In this document: positions 17,357-26,489 of the stretch, in pieces
Layout: every line of letters starts with the position of its first letter
Numbering within the stretch: the first letter of the stretch is position 1
Assembly: GCF_019443125.1 (NCBI RefSeq)
Contig: NZ_JAHYXK010000003.1
Coordinates: 186,001-250,000, forward strand
Length of the DNA: 64,000 nt
Direction: 5' to 3'
Origin: Pontibacter aydingkolensis
Lineage (GTDB): Bacteria; Bacteroidota; Bacteroidia; Cytophagales; Hymenobacteraceae
The notes under the pieces: model-generated
Told to the model about the DNA's origin: nothing
Seen by the model: only the letters and a program-made list of their open reading frames with translations
Databases searched by the model: none
Position numbers and translations under genes: made by a program

Positions 17357-18079
17357 CTATAACATCCCTTCATCAGCGAAGCTGTAATAATCATTATCTG
17401 TGAAAATGATGTGGTCCAGCACAGGCAGATCCAGAAACTGCCCGACCTCTTTCATCTTCTTAGTTAAAGAAATATCAGCAGCACTGGGTTTGATGTTACC
17501 GGATGGGTGGTTATGAACAAGTATAATAGAACTAGCCAGTTGCTCCAGCGCTTTTTTAAAGATGATTTTTGGGTCGGCTACAGTGCCGGCCACACCGCCA
17601 GAACTTATACTTTCTTTCTTCATCACCACATTGGCACGGTTTAAAAGTATGATCCAGAATTCTTCGTGGGGCAGGTCGAGCAACTGGGGCTTTATGTAAT
17701 TATAAATATCTGTAGAGCAAGTTATTTGAGTACGCGCAGCAGCGGCAGTCTCTTTCCGGCGTCTTCCTAACTCCAAAGCACTTACTATGGTAATAGCCTT
17801 CGCTTCGCCAATCCCCTTATGCTTCATCAGCTCTTTTACCGAAAGCTTTGCCAGCTCGTTTAAGTCGTTACTAACGGCACCAAGTATAAGCTTTCCTACG
17901 TCTACAGCGGTAAGTTTTGGGGTGCCGGAGCCAATAAGTATGGCAATCAGTTCAGCGTCGCTGAGGGCAGCTTTGCCTTTTAGCAAGAGTTTTTCGCGGG
18001 GACGGTCCTCCTCGGCCCAGGTTTTAATATTTAACGGCTGCAAATAAGACGCAATGGCAGTAGCTTCGGTATCTTTCAC
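17357..18079 (-). CDS. radC: RadC/JAB-domain protein
   Basis: This 240-residue protein has the standard RadC layout. A helix-hairpin-helix-like N-terminal part (LSDAELIAILIGSGT, KGIGEAKA) is followed by an MPN/JAB metalloprotease-like domain whose zinc motif is HNHPSGN-x-SAADISLT. The start is a GTG directly after an in-frame stop, so no longer start exists. RadC was once linked to recombination repair, but its biochemical role is still uncertain. It is monocistronic. Confidence 0.93.
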   Translation of the reverse strand: MKDTEATAIASYLQPLNIKTWAEEDRPREKLLLKGKAALSDAELIAILIGSGTPKLTAVDVGKLILGAVSNDLNELAKLSVKELMKHKGIGEAKAITIVSALELGRRRKETAAAARTQITCSTDIYNYIKPQLLDLPHEEFWIILLNRANVVMKKESISSGGVAGTVADPKIIFKKALEQLASSIILVHNHPSGNIKPSAADISLTKKMKEVGQFLDLPVLDHIIFTDNDYYSFADEGML

Positions 18080-18233
18080 TTACGGTATAGAATTTGATAA
18101 TAAGAAGATGCTAGTGCAATTATTTTTAAGATAAATTAGTTCAGCAATAGTGCTTTAATCCAAAACATCTTTTAACTAAAACGGTTACTCCCGCGCAGGC
18201 AGCGCTAACAGGCCCTGCAGCGACACGATAAAC

Positions 18234-19472
18234 ATGATACAACGCATTTTAAATTTTGGCATCGTCATCCTTATACTCTTCCTGGTTAATCTGTATGTCT
18301 TTCAGGCGGTAAGAGCTGTAACGCAGAACCTGGCGCCAACCACCCAACGCATCTTACACATTGCTTACTGGCTTATTTTTGTCATAACGGCAGGCACTTT
18401 TATACTTGCCTCTGCCACACGCGGCACGCCGCCAAGCACCTTTCAGACCTACCTGGCTAGCACGCTGTTTATTGTGTTTGCCTCTAAACTGGTAGTAGTA
18501 GCTTTCCTGATGGTAGATGATCTGGTACGTGTGGGCAAAGTAGCTTTAAACGGACTGAGCAAGGAAACGCCCTACGACCCGTCGCGCAACAGGTTTATAA
18601 GCCAGTTGGGCCTGGCTGTAGCAGCAATTCCGCTGTCGGCTTTTATTTATGGTATGGTTAAAGGCGCTTACGATTACCGCGTTAAACGTGTAACACTTCG
18701 TTTCCCTAATTTGCCGAAGGCCTTCGACGGTTACAAAATGCTGCAGATATCAGACCTGCACACAGGCAGTTTTACCTCTACGGAGCCCCTTCATGAAGCT
18801 GTGAGGTTAATAAACAAGCAGGAGGCCGATCTTGTATTTTTTACCGGCGACCTTGTAAACAACCTGGCTTCAGAGGTAGAAAACCATATTCCGGCCTTAA
18901 GCCAAATAAAGGCAAAGGATGCCGTATACTCGGTGCTGGGCAACCATGATTACGCCGATTATGTACGCGAATGGCCACACCCAAATGCCAAAGCTGAGAA
19001 CCTGAAGCGCATGATAGCCACACACTCTCAAATGGGCTGGCAGCTGCTATTAAACGAGAACCGCATCATCGAGAAAGACGGTGAAAAAATAGCCGTACTT
19101 GGTGTAGAGAACTGGGGTAACCGCGTTGGCTTTCCAAAGTATGGCCGCCTGGAAGATGCCTACAAAGGCACGGAAGGCACGCCATTTAAAGTGCTTCTCT
19201 CCCATGACCCATCGCACTGGGACGGCGAGGTAAACCAGAACTATAACGACATCGACCTTACTTTATCTGGGCACACACACGGCATGCAGTTTGGCGTAAA
19301 TATACCTGGTTTTAAGTGGAGTCCGGTGCAGTACGTGTACAAGCAGTGGGCCGGCCTTTACAAAAAAGGACAGCAGCACCTATACGTAAACACTGGTCTG
19401 GGCTTTATCGGGTATCCGGGCAGAGTGGGCTTTTTACCTGAAATCACTGTTTTTGAGCTTAAACGAGCATAA
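18234..19472 (+). CDS. Membrane-anchored metallophosphoesterase
   Basis: This 412-residue protein has about four hydrophobic N-terminal segments (residues 5-25, 40-60, 70-90 and 120-140) and a calcineurin-like phosphoesterase domain. The metal motifs are complete: SDLHTGS, GDLVNN, GNHDYADY, LSHDP and SGHTHGMQ. Relatives of the YaeI/YkuE type act on phospholipid or lipid-linked phosphates at the membrane, but the substrate here is unknown. A good terminator follows. Confidence 0.9.
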   Translation: MIQRILNFGIVILILFLVNLYVFQAVRAVTQNLAPTTQRILHIAYWLIFVITAGTFILASATRGTPPSTFQTYLASTLFIVFASKLVVVAFLMVDDLVRVGKVALNGLSKETPYDPSRNRFISQLGLAVAAIPLSAFIYGMVKGAYDYRVKRVTLRFPNLPKAFDGYKMLQISDLHTGSFTSTEPLHEAVRLINKQEADLVFFTGDLVNNLASEVENHIPALSQIKAKDAVYSVLGNHDYADYVREWPHPNAKAENLKRMIATHSQMGWQLLLNENRIIEKDGEKIAVLGVENWGNRVGFPKYGRLEDAYKGTEGTPFKVLLSHDPSHWDGEVNQNYNDIDLTLSGHTHGMQFGVNIPGFKWSPVQYVYKQWAGLYKKGQQHLYVNTGLGFIGYPGRVGFLPEITVFELKRA

Positions 19473-19496
19473 CAAGTATAATTTATACTTTGATAG

Positions 19497-19524
19497 AAGC
19501 CGGCCATTGTGCCGGCTTTTTTTT
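19497..19524 (+). terminator. Terminator after metallophosphoesterase gene
   Basis: AAGCCGGC and GCCGGCTT enclose six bases and are followed by a T run, starting 25 bases after the stop. Confidence 0.9.
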
Positions 19525-19681
19525 ATCTTCTTGAATATTGCTGTTGCAGCTTTCTGATGTATAGCTCGGTTAATCAGCTTTAAACATAACCTGCATACCA
19601 ACCGTAAGCCAATTGAAGCATAACACCAATTATGCTTACAAAATTCGTAAGCTAACGGTAACACAAAAACTAACTTAGACC

Positions 19682-20197
19682 ATGAAAAAGGCATTGAATA
19701 TATTATTTGCGGCAGGCACCTTGTTTATTGTAACCTCATGTATTGAAGACAGTGGCACCTCTTTCGAGACACAAGAATCTAACGAAGATGAGAGAGTAAA
19801 TCCTAATCATATCAGAGCATACTCCGGATTGGACTCAATTGCACGCTTAGTTACAAACTCCACTGCTACTATACCAACAAACGGGCAATTAGCCACAGAA
19901 ATGGTAAAAGTATATTATAAACCTGGTCAGGACATAACGGATATAGTAGAACAGTTTAACCTTAACGAAACTGCCCGCATGGGTGGCCAGACCCAAAATA
20001 CAACAGACGCAACCAGTGCAACCGATCCGATGGAACAGCAAAGTATGACAACAGTACAGGATAGTGTAAACGTGGTTACAGGCGCTAAAAATAATGCCGA
20101 TGCAAGATCTGATCAAGATAAAAGACAAGGCACTAAAACCACTAGTGGCGGTAACTCTAAAGAACAGCAAACAGGCGAAAAGAATAAAAAACAGTAA
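19682..20197 (+). CDS. Small lipoprotein of unknown function
   Basis: This 171-residue protein has a lipobox (LFIVTSC, Cys20) and a low-complexity Thr/Asn/Gln/Lys-rich C-terminal half. A short conserved-looking core (VKVYYKPGQDITDIVEQFN) lies near residue 75. I recognise no family. The composition suggests an extended, surface or periplasmic linker-like protein. It is followed by a strong terminator. Confidence 0.75.
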   Translation: MKKALNILFAAGTLFIVTSCIEDSGTSFETQESNEDERVNPNHIRAYSGLDSIARLVTNSTATIPTNGQLATEMVKVYYKPGQDITDIVEQFNLNETARMGGQTQNTTDATSATDPMEQQSMTTVQDSVNVVTGAKNNADARSDQDKRQGTKTTSGGNSKEQQTGEKNKKQ

Positions 20198-20214
20198 GTA
20201 TAATTCAGGTACAG

Positions 20215-20256
20215 AAATGGCAGGCCGTGAGATTAGAATCACGGCCTGCCATTTTT
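20215..20256 (+). terminator. Terminator after small lipoprotein gene
   Basis: Sixteen-base perfect arms (AAATGGCAGGCCGTGA at 20215-20230, complement at 20239-20254) flank an eight-base loop and end in T residues. The symmetry suits both strands. Confidence 0.9.
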
Positions 20257-20377
20257 ATTTTCCGCCAGGCTGGCTTATCTTTCTGAAAGAATATTTTGGA
20301 GCTGGCATACTTTTTAACAAATTTGGGCGTAATAATAAGTGCCTTGTTTAACAGGCCATCCCATCAACCTAAAGTAA

Positions 20378-21013
20378 ATGCTCCGTTTCTCGTTACTCTT
20401 CTGTTTTACATGTTTGCTGCTTTGCATTAGCCTTCATGCCCAGGCGCAGCGAACGTTGCGGGTAAGCGGAACAATTATGCAGGCCGACAAGAAAACTCCT
20501 ATCCCCGGGGCCAGCGTTGTTAAAATAAACTCTAACCTCGGAGTTATCTCTGATATGGATGGCAAATTCCTGATAGATGTGGCCCAGGAAGACACCCTGA
20601 TGATACGCGCCATTGGTTTTAAGCCGCTTTTATACTTGCCTAAGCCTGTGCCTGTTTCAGAGATCAGGGTAAACATTGTGCTGCAGGAAGATAGCGTGAT
20701 GCTCGGAGAAGTAGAAGTAACCAGCCGCCCTTCTCCGGAGATGATACAGCGCGCCCTGCGCAACATGAAACAAAACACCACCAGCCAGGTTAAAAAGCCG
20801 GGCTATATACCCGGTTTAGAGCCACCACCTCCTGGCGAGGCAGCACCTGCCACCATTATGAGTCCAGCCACTTTGCTATATGACCTGCTTTCAAGGGAAG
20901 GTAAGGAAAAACGCAAGCTGCAAGAGCTGCTCCTACTCGAAGAACTGGAGAGGCAGCAGAAGGAACGGGAAAATTACAACAGGTTTTTTAAAGATAACAA
21001 AGGGTACGAGTAA
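20378..21013 (+). CDS. Carboxypeptidase-like regulatory domain protein
   Basis: This 211-residue secreted protein has a signal peptide (LLFCFTCLLLCISLHAQA). A carboxypeptidase-D regulatory-like beta-sandwich covers about residues 27-115 (RVSGTIMQADKKTPIPGASVVKIN, VISDMDGKFLIDV, LMIRAIGFKPL). The domain is the N-terminal module of SusC-like receptors but here stands alone, followed by a proline-rich stretch and a charged helical tail. The function is unknown; such proteins often act at the outer membrane. Confidence 0.8.
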   Translation: MLRFSLLFCFTCLLLCISLHAQAQRTLRVSGTIMQADKKTPIPGASVVKINSNLGVISDMDGKFLIDVAQEDTLMIRAIGFKPLLYLPKPVPVSEIRVNIVLQEDSVMLGEVEVTSRPSPEMIQRALRNMKQNTTSQVKKPGYIPGLEPPPPGEAAPATIMSPATLLYDLLSREGKEKRKLQELLLLEELERQQKERENYNRFFKDNKGYE

Positions 21014-21061
21014 GCAAACAATTCTCATTTGCGTAGGTTAAGAGAAACAAAATAACCTGCC

Positions 21062-21955
21062 ATGAAGATCGGATACCCCTGCATTAACGAGTCGCTGGAC
21101 TGCACCTCGGCACGTACCTTCAGGCTGGCTTCTTACTCAGAAGAACGCCTGATAGAAACAGTAACACAAAACCTTGTTTGCCTGCGCCGCATACTGGAGT
21201 ATAATGTGCAGCACGGACTGCTGTTTTTCAGGCTTACATCCGGCCTTGTTCCTTTTGCCTCGCACGAGGTAAACAAGTATAACTGGCAAGAGCATTTTAA
21301 GATGACCTTCCGGCGGCTGGGCGACTACATAAAAAGCAATAATCTGCGTATATCCATGCATCCTGACCAGTTTGTAGTACTAAACTCACCGAATGAGCAA
21401 ACAGTAAAGAACAGCATTGCCGAACTGGTGTACCAAGGCAGCGTACTCGATCTGATGGGATTGGATACTACAGCTAAATTGCAGATACACGGCGGCGGAG
21501 CATACGGAGACAAAGCATCTGCTCTTAGCCGTTTTGCCGAAGTATACCACACCATGCTGCCCGATGCAGTTAAGGCTCGCCTTTGTGTAGAGAACGACGA
21601 CCGCACCTATAGTTTACAGGACTGCCTTTACCTGCACGAACTTACCGGAGTACCCATTATTTTCGATAACCTGCACCACGAGTGCGTGAACAACGGAGAA
21701 CCCATGCGCGAAGCCGTGGAAATGGCAGCGACTACCTGGCAACCCGAAAAAGACGGTATCCTGATGATGGACTACAGCTCACAGGCTTTAGGGGAGCGTA
21801 AAGGCAAGCATACCCAAAGTATAGAACAGCAGCTTTTCCACGATTTTCTGGCCGAAACCGAGGGCCTCGATATGGACATAATGCTGGAAATAAAGGACAA
21901 GGAAGAAAGCGCACACAAAGCCTTAAAGCTGGCCAGGGAAATGGGTCGTGCTTAA
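21062..21955 (+). CDS. uvsE: UV damage endonuclease UvsE
   Basis: This 297-residue TIM-barrel protein matches the UVDE family throughout: MKIGYPCINESLDC, FFRLTSGLVPFASH, RISMHPDQFVVLNSP, QIHGGGAYGDK, LCVENDD, IIFDNLHHECVN and MLEIKDKEESAHKAL. These supply the His, Glu and Asp metal ligands. It nicks DNA 5' of UV photoproducts and starts excision repair independent of UvrABC. Its stop overlaps the convergent stop of the next gene by three bases. Confidence 0.95.
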   Translation: MKIGYPCINESLDCTSARTFRLASYSEERLIETVTQNLVCLRRILEYNVQHGLLFFRLTSGLVPFASHEVNKYNWQEHFKMTFRRLGDYIKSNNLRISMHPDQFVVLNSPNEQTVKNSIAELVYQGSVLDLMGLDTTAKLQIHGGGAYGDKASALSRFAEVYHTMLPDAVKARLCVENDDRTYSLQDCLYLHELTGVPIIFDNLHHECVNNGEPMREAVEMAATTWQPEKDGILMMDYSSQALGERKGKHTQSIEQQLFHDFLAETEGLDMDIMLEIKDKEESAHKALKLAREMGRA

Positions 21956-22449
21956 AACAAGCCGGCAATTAAATGGTAAACCCACTCTGCCAGTTCCCAA
22001 AGTGCCCACAGCAAAAGTATAAACAGAACCACAATGCCTATTAAAACGCCAATAACAATTTTCTTGCCGCTGCCCTGGTATTTGCCTTCTTCGTAGTGCG
22101 CCCTTAACAAACGTACATTACGCTCATTGGCTTTAAACACAAAGTCGAAAATGTTGCCAAGTAAGGGTATACTTCCGATCAGTGCATCCAGGAAAATATT
22201 AAGTAACATCAGTACCACCAGTTTGCCGCTTGCTCCATGTCGGGCCATCGTCATCACCAGAGAAGCTGAAATTGCAAAGGAAGCCAGGTCGCCGATAACA
22301 GGCACAAAACCGAGTATAGGATCGAGGCCAAACCTGAAGTTCGTACCCGGAAGCCTGAATTGGTTATCCATTACCTTAACCATGTGCTCCACCCACTTCA
22401 GCTTTTCGCTGCGCGGTGTGCGTGTATAGTGGCTGCTGTGTTCTACCAT
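21952..22449 (-). CDS. DUF4112 family membrane protein
   Basis: This 165-residue protein has the DUF4112 pattern: LDNQFRLPGT-like start, FRFGLDPILGFVPVIGDLAS, then IPLLGNIFDFVFKANERNVRLL. A C-terminal membrane segment (VIGVLIGIVVLFILLLWAL) follows. The function is unknown. It is convergent with uvsE. Confidence 0.9.
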   Translation of the reverse strand: MVEHSSHYTRTPRSEKLKWVEHMVKVMDNQFRLPGTNFRFGLDPILGFVPVIGDLASFAISASLVMTMARHGASGKLVVLMLLNIFLDALIGSIPLLGNIFDFVFKANERNVRLLRAHYEEGKYQGSGKKIVIGVLIGIVVLFILLLWALWELAEWVYHLIAGLF

Positions 22450-22536
22450 AAGCGCATATACGCGTTGTTACAGTTAAGGATATACCTTCATATCTCTATT
22501 TAGGGATATTCGCTTTGGTTTATGCCAGTCTGCAGT

Positions 22537-22767
22537 TTAGTTGCGTCTTCTTTTCTTAAAAGCCTTATCTCTTTTTTTCTGCTGCTTACCCAGGCTTTTG
22601 GAGCTGTTCCATTTTTTGTTTTTGCTTTCCTGGCGTCCGTTGTTAAAACGCATGCTTCTGCCATCGTCATCAACCAGAATAGCTTTGTTGCTTCTGCTGA
22701 GAGGTGAACATGAGGCTACCATTGCCCCGATTGCCAGCATAAGTAATCCTTTTGTAAAAATACGCAT
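22537..22767 (-). CDS. Small basic lipoprotein
   Basis: This 76-residue protein has a lipobox (GAMVASC, Cys20) and a strongly basic tail ending KKRDKAFKKRRRN. Its plan (lipobox, a short acidic/aromatic motif ILVDDDGRSMRFNNG, basic tail) is shared with the protein encoded at 22978-23274, so they may be paralogues. I recognise no family. Confidence 0.65.
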   Translation of the reverse strand: MRIFTKGLLMLAIGAMVASCSPLSRSNKAILVDDDGRSMRFNNGRQESKNKKWNSSKSLGKQQKKRDKAFKKRRRN

Positions 22768-22923
22768 ACCTTAAATTTAAAATTTACCTCGCTCCGGAGG
22801 TGATTCGCAGATACTATTGAATAAGGTATTTATACTTTATTATTTTACAATGGTTTTGTCCTATTTAAAATTTTCTATGTTTTACCACCGGATTAGCTCC
22901 TATTTAAAGTTTAAGCATAAAAA

Positions 22924-22951
22924 AACGTTAACACACTAAGGCATTAACGTT
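22924..22951 (-). terminator. Terminator after basic lipoprotein gene
   Basis: AACGTTAA and TTAACGTT enclose 12 bases. Read on the minus strand they are followed by a T run, about 27 bases beyond the stop at 22978. Confidence 0.7.
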
Positions 22952-22977
22952 CTTTTTCAAAAGCAATAGCTAGTATT

Positions 22978-23274
22978 CTACTTTTTCTTTTTGCCGTTTT
23001 TCCCGCCTGGCTTCCCATTATTATTAACTGCTGACTTACCTTTCTGCTTGGTATGTCCTGGGTTTGTTGTATTGGGGTGATGCGGGTTGTTCGGGTTTTT
23101 AGTCCAGCCTTTGTGCAAGCCGTTGTCTTTTCGTGCGCCTTCTATGCGCACTTGTTTCCCATCTATCACAATTATACGCCCGTTGCTGCCTGTACTTTTT
23201 TTGGATGACGAACAAGATGCCATGGCAACTGCCATGGTTAATATTAATACCCCTTTGCTAAATGTAAATTTCAT
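22978..23274 (-). CDS. Small basic lipoprotein, second copy type
   Basis: This 98-residue protein has a lipobox (AVAMASC, Cys20), the short motif RIIVIDGKQVRIEG, a His/Asn/Pro-rich stretch and a Lys/Gly-rich end (PGGKNGKKKK). It resembles the protein at 22537-22767 in architecture. The function is unknown; the basic tails may bind anionic surface polymers, which is only inference. Confidence 0.65.
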   Translation of the reverse strand: MKFTFSKGVLILTMAVAMASCSSSKKSTGSNGRIIVIDGKQVRIEGARKDNGLHKGWTKNPNNPHHPNTTNPGHTKQKGKSAVNNNGKPGGKNGKKKK

Positions 23275-23523
23275 TTGAATCTGATATATTCTATAGTTCA
23301 GCTAAACGGCAAGTTAGATTCTTTATTATATTAATACAACCACACTTTCCGTATTCTTGCTTAATAAGCAAAGCAACTACTTTAAGTACAAAATAAATTT
23401 ACCTACAACTTTAATATGTATCTGGTGCCATAACAAAACCTATTGGAATAGACTAAATCAATTTTGTCTGCTTAAAAAAATGGCAATAGATTCTGATTTG
23501 TCAAAAAAAATCACATTATTTGT

Positions 23524-23547
23524 AACTGTGCAATCGATTGCGCAGTT
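23524..23547. promoter_or_regulatory. LacI-type operator before uxaA
   Basis: The core GTGCAATCGATTGCGC lies in a 24-base palindrome with one mismatched pair (AACTG... ...CAGTT). It ends 12 bases before the uxaA ATG and begins just after TATTTG (23517-23522), a plausible -7 region. A bound repressor would cover the transcription start. Confidence 0.8.
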
Positions 23548-23559
23548 ATTATAAGCAGT

Positions 23560-25206
23560 ATGGCTAAAAGAATCTTAAAAATACACCCAAAAGATAATGT
23601 ATTGGTAGCGCTTACCGACCTGCAGGCAGGTGAAACAGTGGAGTATAACAATACCACAATTAACCTTGCCGAGAATGTGCCGGCAAAGCATAAATTTGCG
23701 CAATACAAGATGGTGCCTAACCAGGAAATCATTATGTACGGCACGCTGGTTGGCAAAGCAGTGGACACCATACCTGCTGGGGGCATCCTGAGTACTGTAA
23801 ACGTAAAGCACCAGGCATCTTCCTTCGGCGCTAAAACTGCTGATTTTACCTGGCAGGCTCCGGATGTAAGCAAGTACGTTGATAAAACCTTTATGGGCTT
23901 TCATCGCCAGGATGGCCAGGTGGGAACTGCCAACTACTGGCTGGTTATACCTTTGGTGTTCTGCGAGAACCGCAACGTAAACATTATCAAACAGGCTTTT
24001 CTGGATGAGCTTGGCTTCGGACATCAGGATCTGTACAAATCGTATGTGCACCAGATGGTGGAACTTTACAAGGCCGGTAAAACCGACGAGATCGCACAGC
24101 TGCAATTGCAGGAGCAATCGCAAAACGGCCAGAAACGCATATTCGAAAATATAGACGGCATCAAATTCCTGACACACGAAGGCGGCTGCGGCGGCATTCG
24201 CCAGGACTCCGACATGCTTTGCGGCTTGCTGGCTGGTTATATTCATAACCCGAACGTGGCAGGTGCTACCGTACTTAGCCTTGGTTGCCAGAACGCGCAG
24301 GTAAGTATACTTGAGGAGAAGATCAAAGCCTTAAACCCGAATTTCTCTAAACCCCTTATCGTGCTGGAGCAGCAGAAAGAAGGCACTGAGCAGGAATTGC
24401 TATCACAGGCTATCAGAAAAACTTTCTTGGGATTGGTAGAGGCAAACAACGAGGTTCGCAAACCGGCCCCGCTTAACAAACTGGTAATCGGCTTGGAGTG
24501 TGGTGGTTCGGATGGCTTCTCGGGCATCTCGGCAAATCCATCTATTGGCCATACTTCCGACTTACTTGTTGCACTTGGTGGCAGCTCTGTACTTTCGGAG
24601 TTTCCGGAACTTTGCGGTGTAGAGCAGGAACTGATTAACCGTTGCCAGGCCAACGATACTGCCGATAAGTTTGTGCATTTAATGCGCTCTTACGCACGTG
24701 CCGCCGAGGCAGTAGGCTCTGGGTTTGATATGAACCCTAGCCCGGGCAATATAAAAGATGGTTTGATTACGGATGCCATTAAATCGGCGGGTGCGGCTAA
24801 AAAAGGCGGTACTTCTCCGGTAGTAGATGTGCTGGATTACACAGAGTATGTTACCAAGCCCGGTTTAACGCTATTGTGCACACCAGGCAACGACGTAGAA
24901 AGCACAACAGCTATGGCAGGTTCGGGAGCCAATATCATACTTTTCACAACTGGCCTTGGTACGCCAACCGGCAACCCTGTCACTCCGGTTATCAAACTAT
25001 CGTCTAACACCAAACTGGCCCAGCGCATGCCTGATATCATTGATATTGACACAGGTGCCGTTATTGCCGGTGAGAAAACGATTGAAGAAATGGGCGAGGA
25101 TATCCTGGATTACATTATTGATGTGGCCAGCGGTAATATCAAAACCAAAGCCGACCAACTTGGTCAGGATGACTTTATACCCTGGAAACGAGGTGTATCG
25201 CTTTAA
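23560..25206 (+). CDS. uxaA: Altronate dehydratase
   Basis: This 548-residue protein is a full-length UxaA. An N-terminal SAF domain (residues 1-80) is followed by the catalytic part with GFHRQDGQVGTANYW, THEGGCGG, GLECGGSDGFSG and ANPSIG. It dehydrates D-altronate to 2-keto-3-deoxygluconate (KDG), the last step of galacturonate breakdown before KdgK. It is separated from uxaB and uxaC by about 31 kb but shares their operator type. It is followed by its own terminator. Confidence 0.96.
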   Translation: MAKRILKIHPKDNVLVALTDLQAGETVEYNNTTINLAENVPAKHKFAQYKMVPNQEIIMYGTLVGKAVDTIPAGGILSTVNVKHQASSFGAKTADFTWQAPDVSKYVDKTFMGFHRQDGQVGTANYWLVIPLVFCENRNVNIIKQAFLDELGFGHQDLYKSYVHQMVELYKAGKTDEIAQLQLQEQSQNGQKRIFENIDGIKFLTHEGGCGGIRQDSDMLCGLLAGYIHNPNVAGATVLSLGCQNAQVSILEEKIKALNPNFSKPLIVLEQQKEGTEQELLSQAIRKTFLGLVEANNEVRKPAPLNKLVIGLECGGSDGFSGISANPSIGHTSDLLVALGGSSVLSEFPELCGVEQELINRCQANDTADKFVHLMRSYARAAEAVGSGFDMNPSPGNIKDGLITDAIKSAGAAKKGGTSPVVDVLDYTEYVTKPGLTLLCTPGNDVESTTAMAGSGANIILFTTGLGTPTGNPVTPVIKLSSNTKLAQRMPDIIDIDTGAVIAGEKTIEEMGEDILDYIIDVASGNIKTKADQLGQDDFIPWKRGVSL

Positions 25207-25242
25207 TAGCACTCACTATCTAAACTACTACTATCTAACCTT

Positions 25243-25273
25243 AAAGCCTTCTGAGAGATCGGAAGGCTTTTTT
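25243..25273 (+). terminator. Terminator after uxaA
   Basis: AAAGCCTTC and GAAGGCTTT flank a loop and are followed by T residues, 37 bases after the stop. Confidence 0.85.
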
Positions 25274-25332
25274 GTTTCCGACTTATTGATTGCTAATTAT
25301 TTGTTGCTAGTTAATCGTTGAAAGAAATGTAG

Positions 25333-25352
25333 AGACGCAATACCTTGCGTCT
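25333..25352. repeat. GACGCAA hairpin repeat
   Basis: AGACGCAA and TTGCGTCT enclose four bases. Elements of this GTAGAGACGCAA type are common intergenic hairpins in Bacteroidota and other phyla. Confidence 0.55.
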
Positions 25353-25384
25353 TTTGTATAAATGTAGAGAAGGCTTGCTCAAAA

Positions 25385-25480
25385 GACCTCACAGTGTTTA
25401 AAAACCTGTGAGTGTCTGTGCCAGTAGCCTTTGCTTCGTTGAGACAAGACGCTCACAGGTCTGGAAGACGCTGTGAGGTC
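25385..25480. repeat. Nested inverted repeat, about 96 bases
   Basis: GACCTCACAG (25385-25394) pairs with CTGTGAGGTC (25471-25480). An inner pair (CCTGTGAG and CTCACAGG) lies inside. The arms (25385-25417 and 25447-25480) match imperfectly over about 33 bases. It looks like a small non-coding palindromic element. The rest of the 25207-25622 gap holds the uxaA terminator, a GACGCAA hairpin and no gene. Confidence 0.6.
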
Positions 25481-25622
25481 ATCGCAGATTTATACTTTGG
25501 TTTCTTAAAGTATGAAGTATGGCTCACGTAAGTCTGAAGACTTCCCTCCATTGCATGTCACAAGTCACCGCTGCGCTAAAGACTTGCGCCAGGAAGTGCG
25601 TCTTGCTTACCAGCAGATACAG

Positions 25623-26282
25623 CTATTTAACTTCTCGGCTAAACGAAACACTTCTGATCTCGCCTTTAAACCACGACCTTTTATCCATGCGTGTGCCAAG
25701 AGATGTTTTGGCTGATGGTGCGATCGGCATATATTCAATTTCTCCTGACACCTCCTCTACTCCATTCACAAAGCCTTTCATCATCCCATCTTTATACGTT
25801 AAAGTGATAGTTGCCCACTCATTTACAGGATGTGTTTTCGCAGAATCTATCAAAGTAAGCGCCGTAGAGTCAGTGCGCATAAAAAAGTCTGCATACCATT
25901 GCTGTTTATCGTTTAACCGGAGCTCAATCAAAATGCGGCGGTTCGGGTTACCCGGGTCCTGTATGTGCAGGAAGCGTTGTTCTATGTTTTCAGGGTAAGC
26001 AGCATAGGGCTTGAACTTAACTTCGATGGAAAATGCAGTTGCACCGGCAATGGGATTGGCGTTTACCAAAAGGCCGTCTTCTCGCCCATTAAAAGCTATA
26101 GCTTTACCGCCATCTGCTTTTACAATCTTGGGGTTGCCAAGTATAGCTGCCTTATACTTGCCTACTTTCTTCCGTGATTTTAATTGCCATACTTCGGTTT
26201 TCTGCTGTGCGTGGCTTGTACCACATAAAAAGAAAAGAAAGGCAAGTAGCCCAAGTATAGATTTATACTTTTGGTATGTCAT
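25623..26282 (-). CDS. Secreted LamG/concanavalin-like protein
   Basis: This 219-residue protein has a signal peptide (LLAFLFFLCGTSHAQ) and a jelly-roll domain of the LamG type: KAIAFNGREDGLLV, FSIEVKFKPY, WATITLTYKDGMMKGFVNG and KGEIRSVSFSREV. Such single-domain proteins in polysaccharide loci are thought to bind or modify glycans. No catalytic residues can be assigned. It is the last minus-strand gene of the pectin block, 207 bases below the acetylesterase gene. Confidence 0.8.
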   Translation of the reverse strand: MTYQKYKSILGLLAFLFFLCGTSHAQQKTEVWQLKSRKKVGKYKAAILGNPKIVKADGGKAIAFNGREDGLLVNANPIAGATAFSIEVKFKPYAAYPENIEQRFLHIQDPGNPNRRILIELRLNDKQQWYADFFMRTDSTALTLIDSAKTHPVNEWATITLTYKDGMMKGFVNGVEEVSGEIEYMPIAPSAKTSLGTRMDKRSWFKGEIRSVSFSREVK

Positions 26283-26320
26283 TTTCAGTTGGCTGTTGTT
26301 AGTATGATTCTACCTTTCGC

Positions 26321-26425
26321 TGGCGCGGGTTTGCAACCCGTGCCTTACTACGATGTTGGGTTTGTAACCCCACTGGGCCAGAGGCCCACACTATAGCTGG
26401 TCACGAGCGAGGACGCTCGCTCCAT
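26321..26425. repeat. Cluster of short hairpins including double-hairpin element, copy 2
   Basis: Four small stems occur in a row: GCGGGTT/AACCCGT, TGGGTT/AACCCCA, TGGGCC/GGCCCA and GAGCG/CGCTC. The last two with the spacer ACTATAGC and GTCACGAG match 41505-41560. It lies between the acetylesterase and LamG genes. Confidence 0.6.
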
Positions 26426-26489
26426 GATGGTTTCCCCCTTAAGGGAAGAATTCTTTTGATGAAGGCCTGCATCAGGATGAAGAAATACT

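Noticed and set aside
25512..25998. Open frames before and across the end of the LamG gene
   Set aside because: They cross repeat sequence and the antisense of a real gene, with no family motif.
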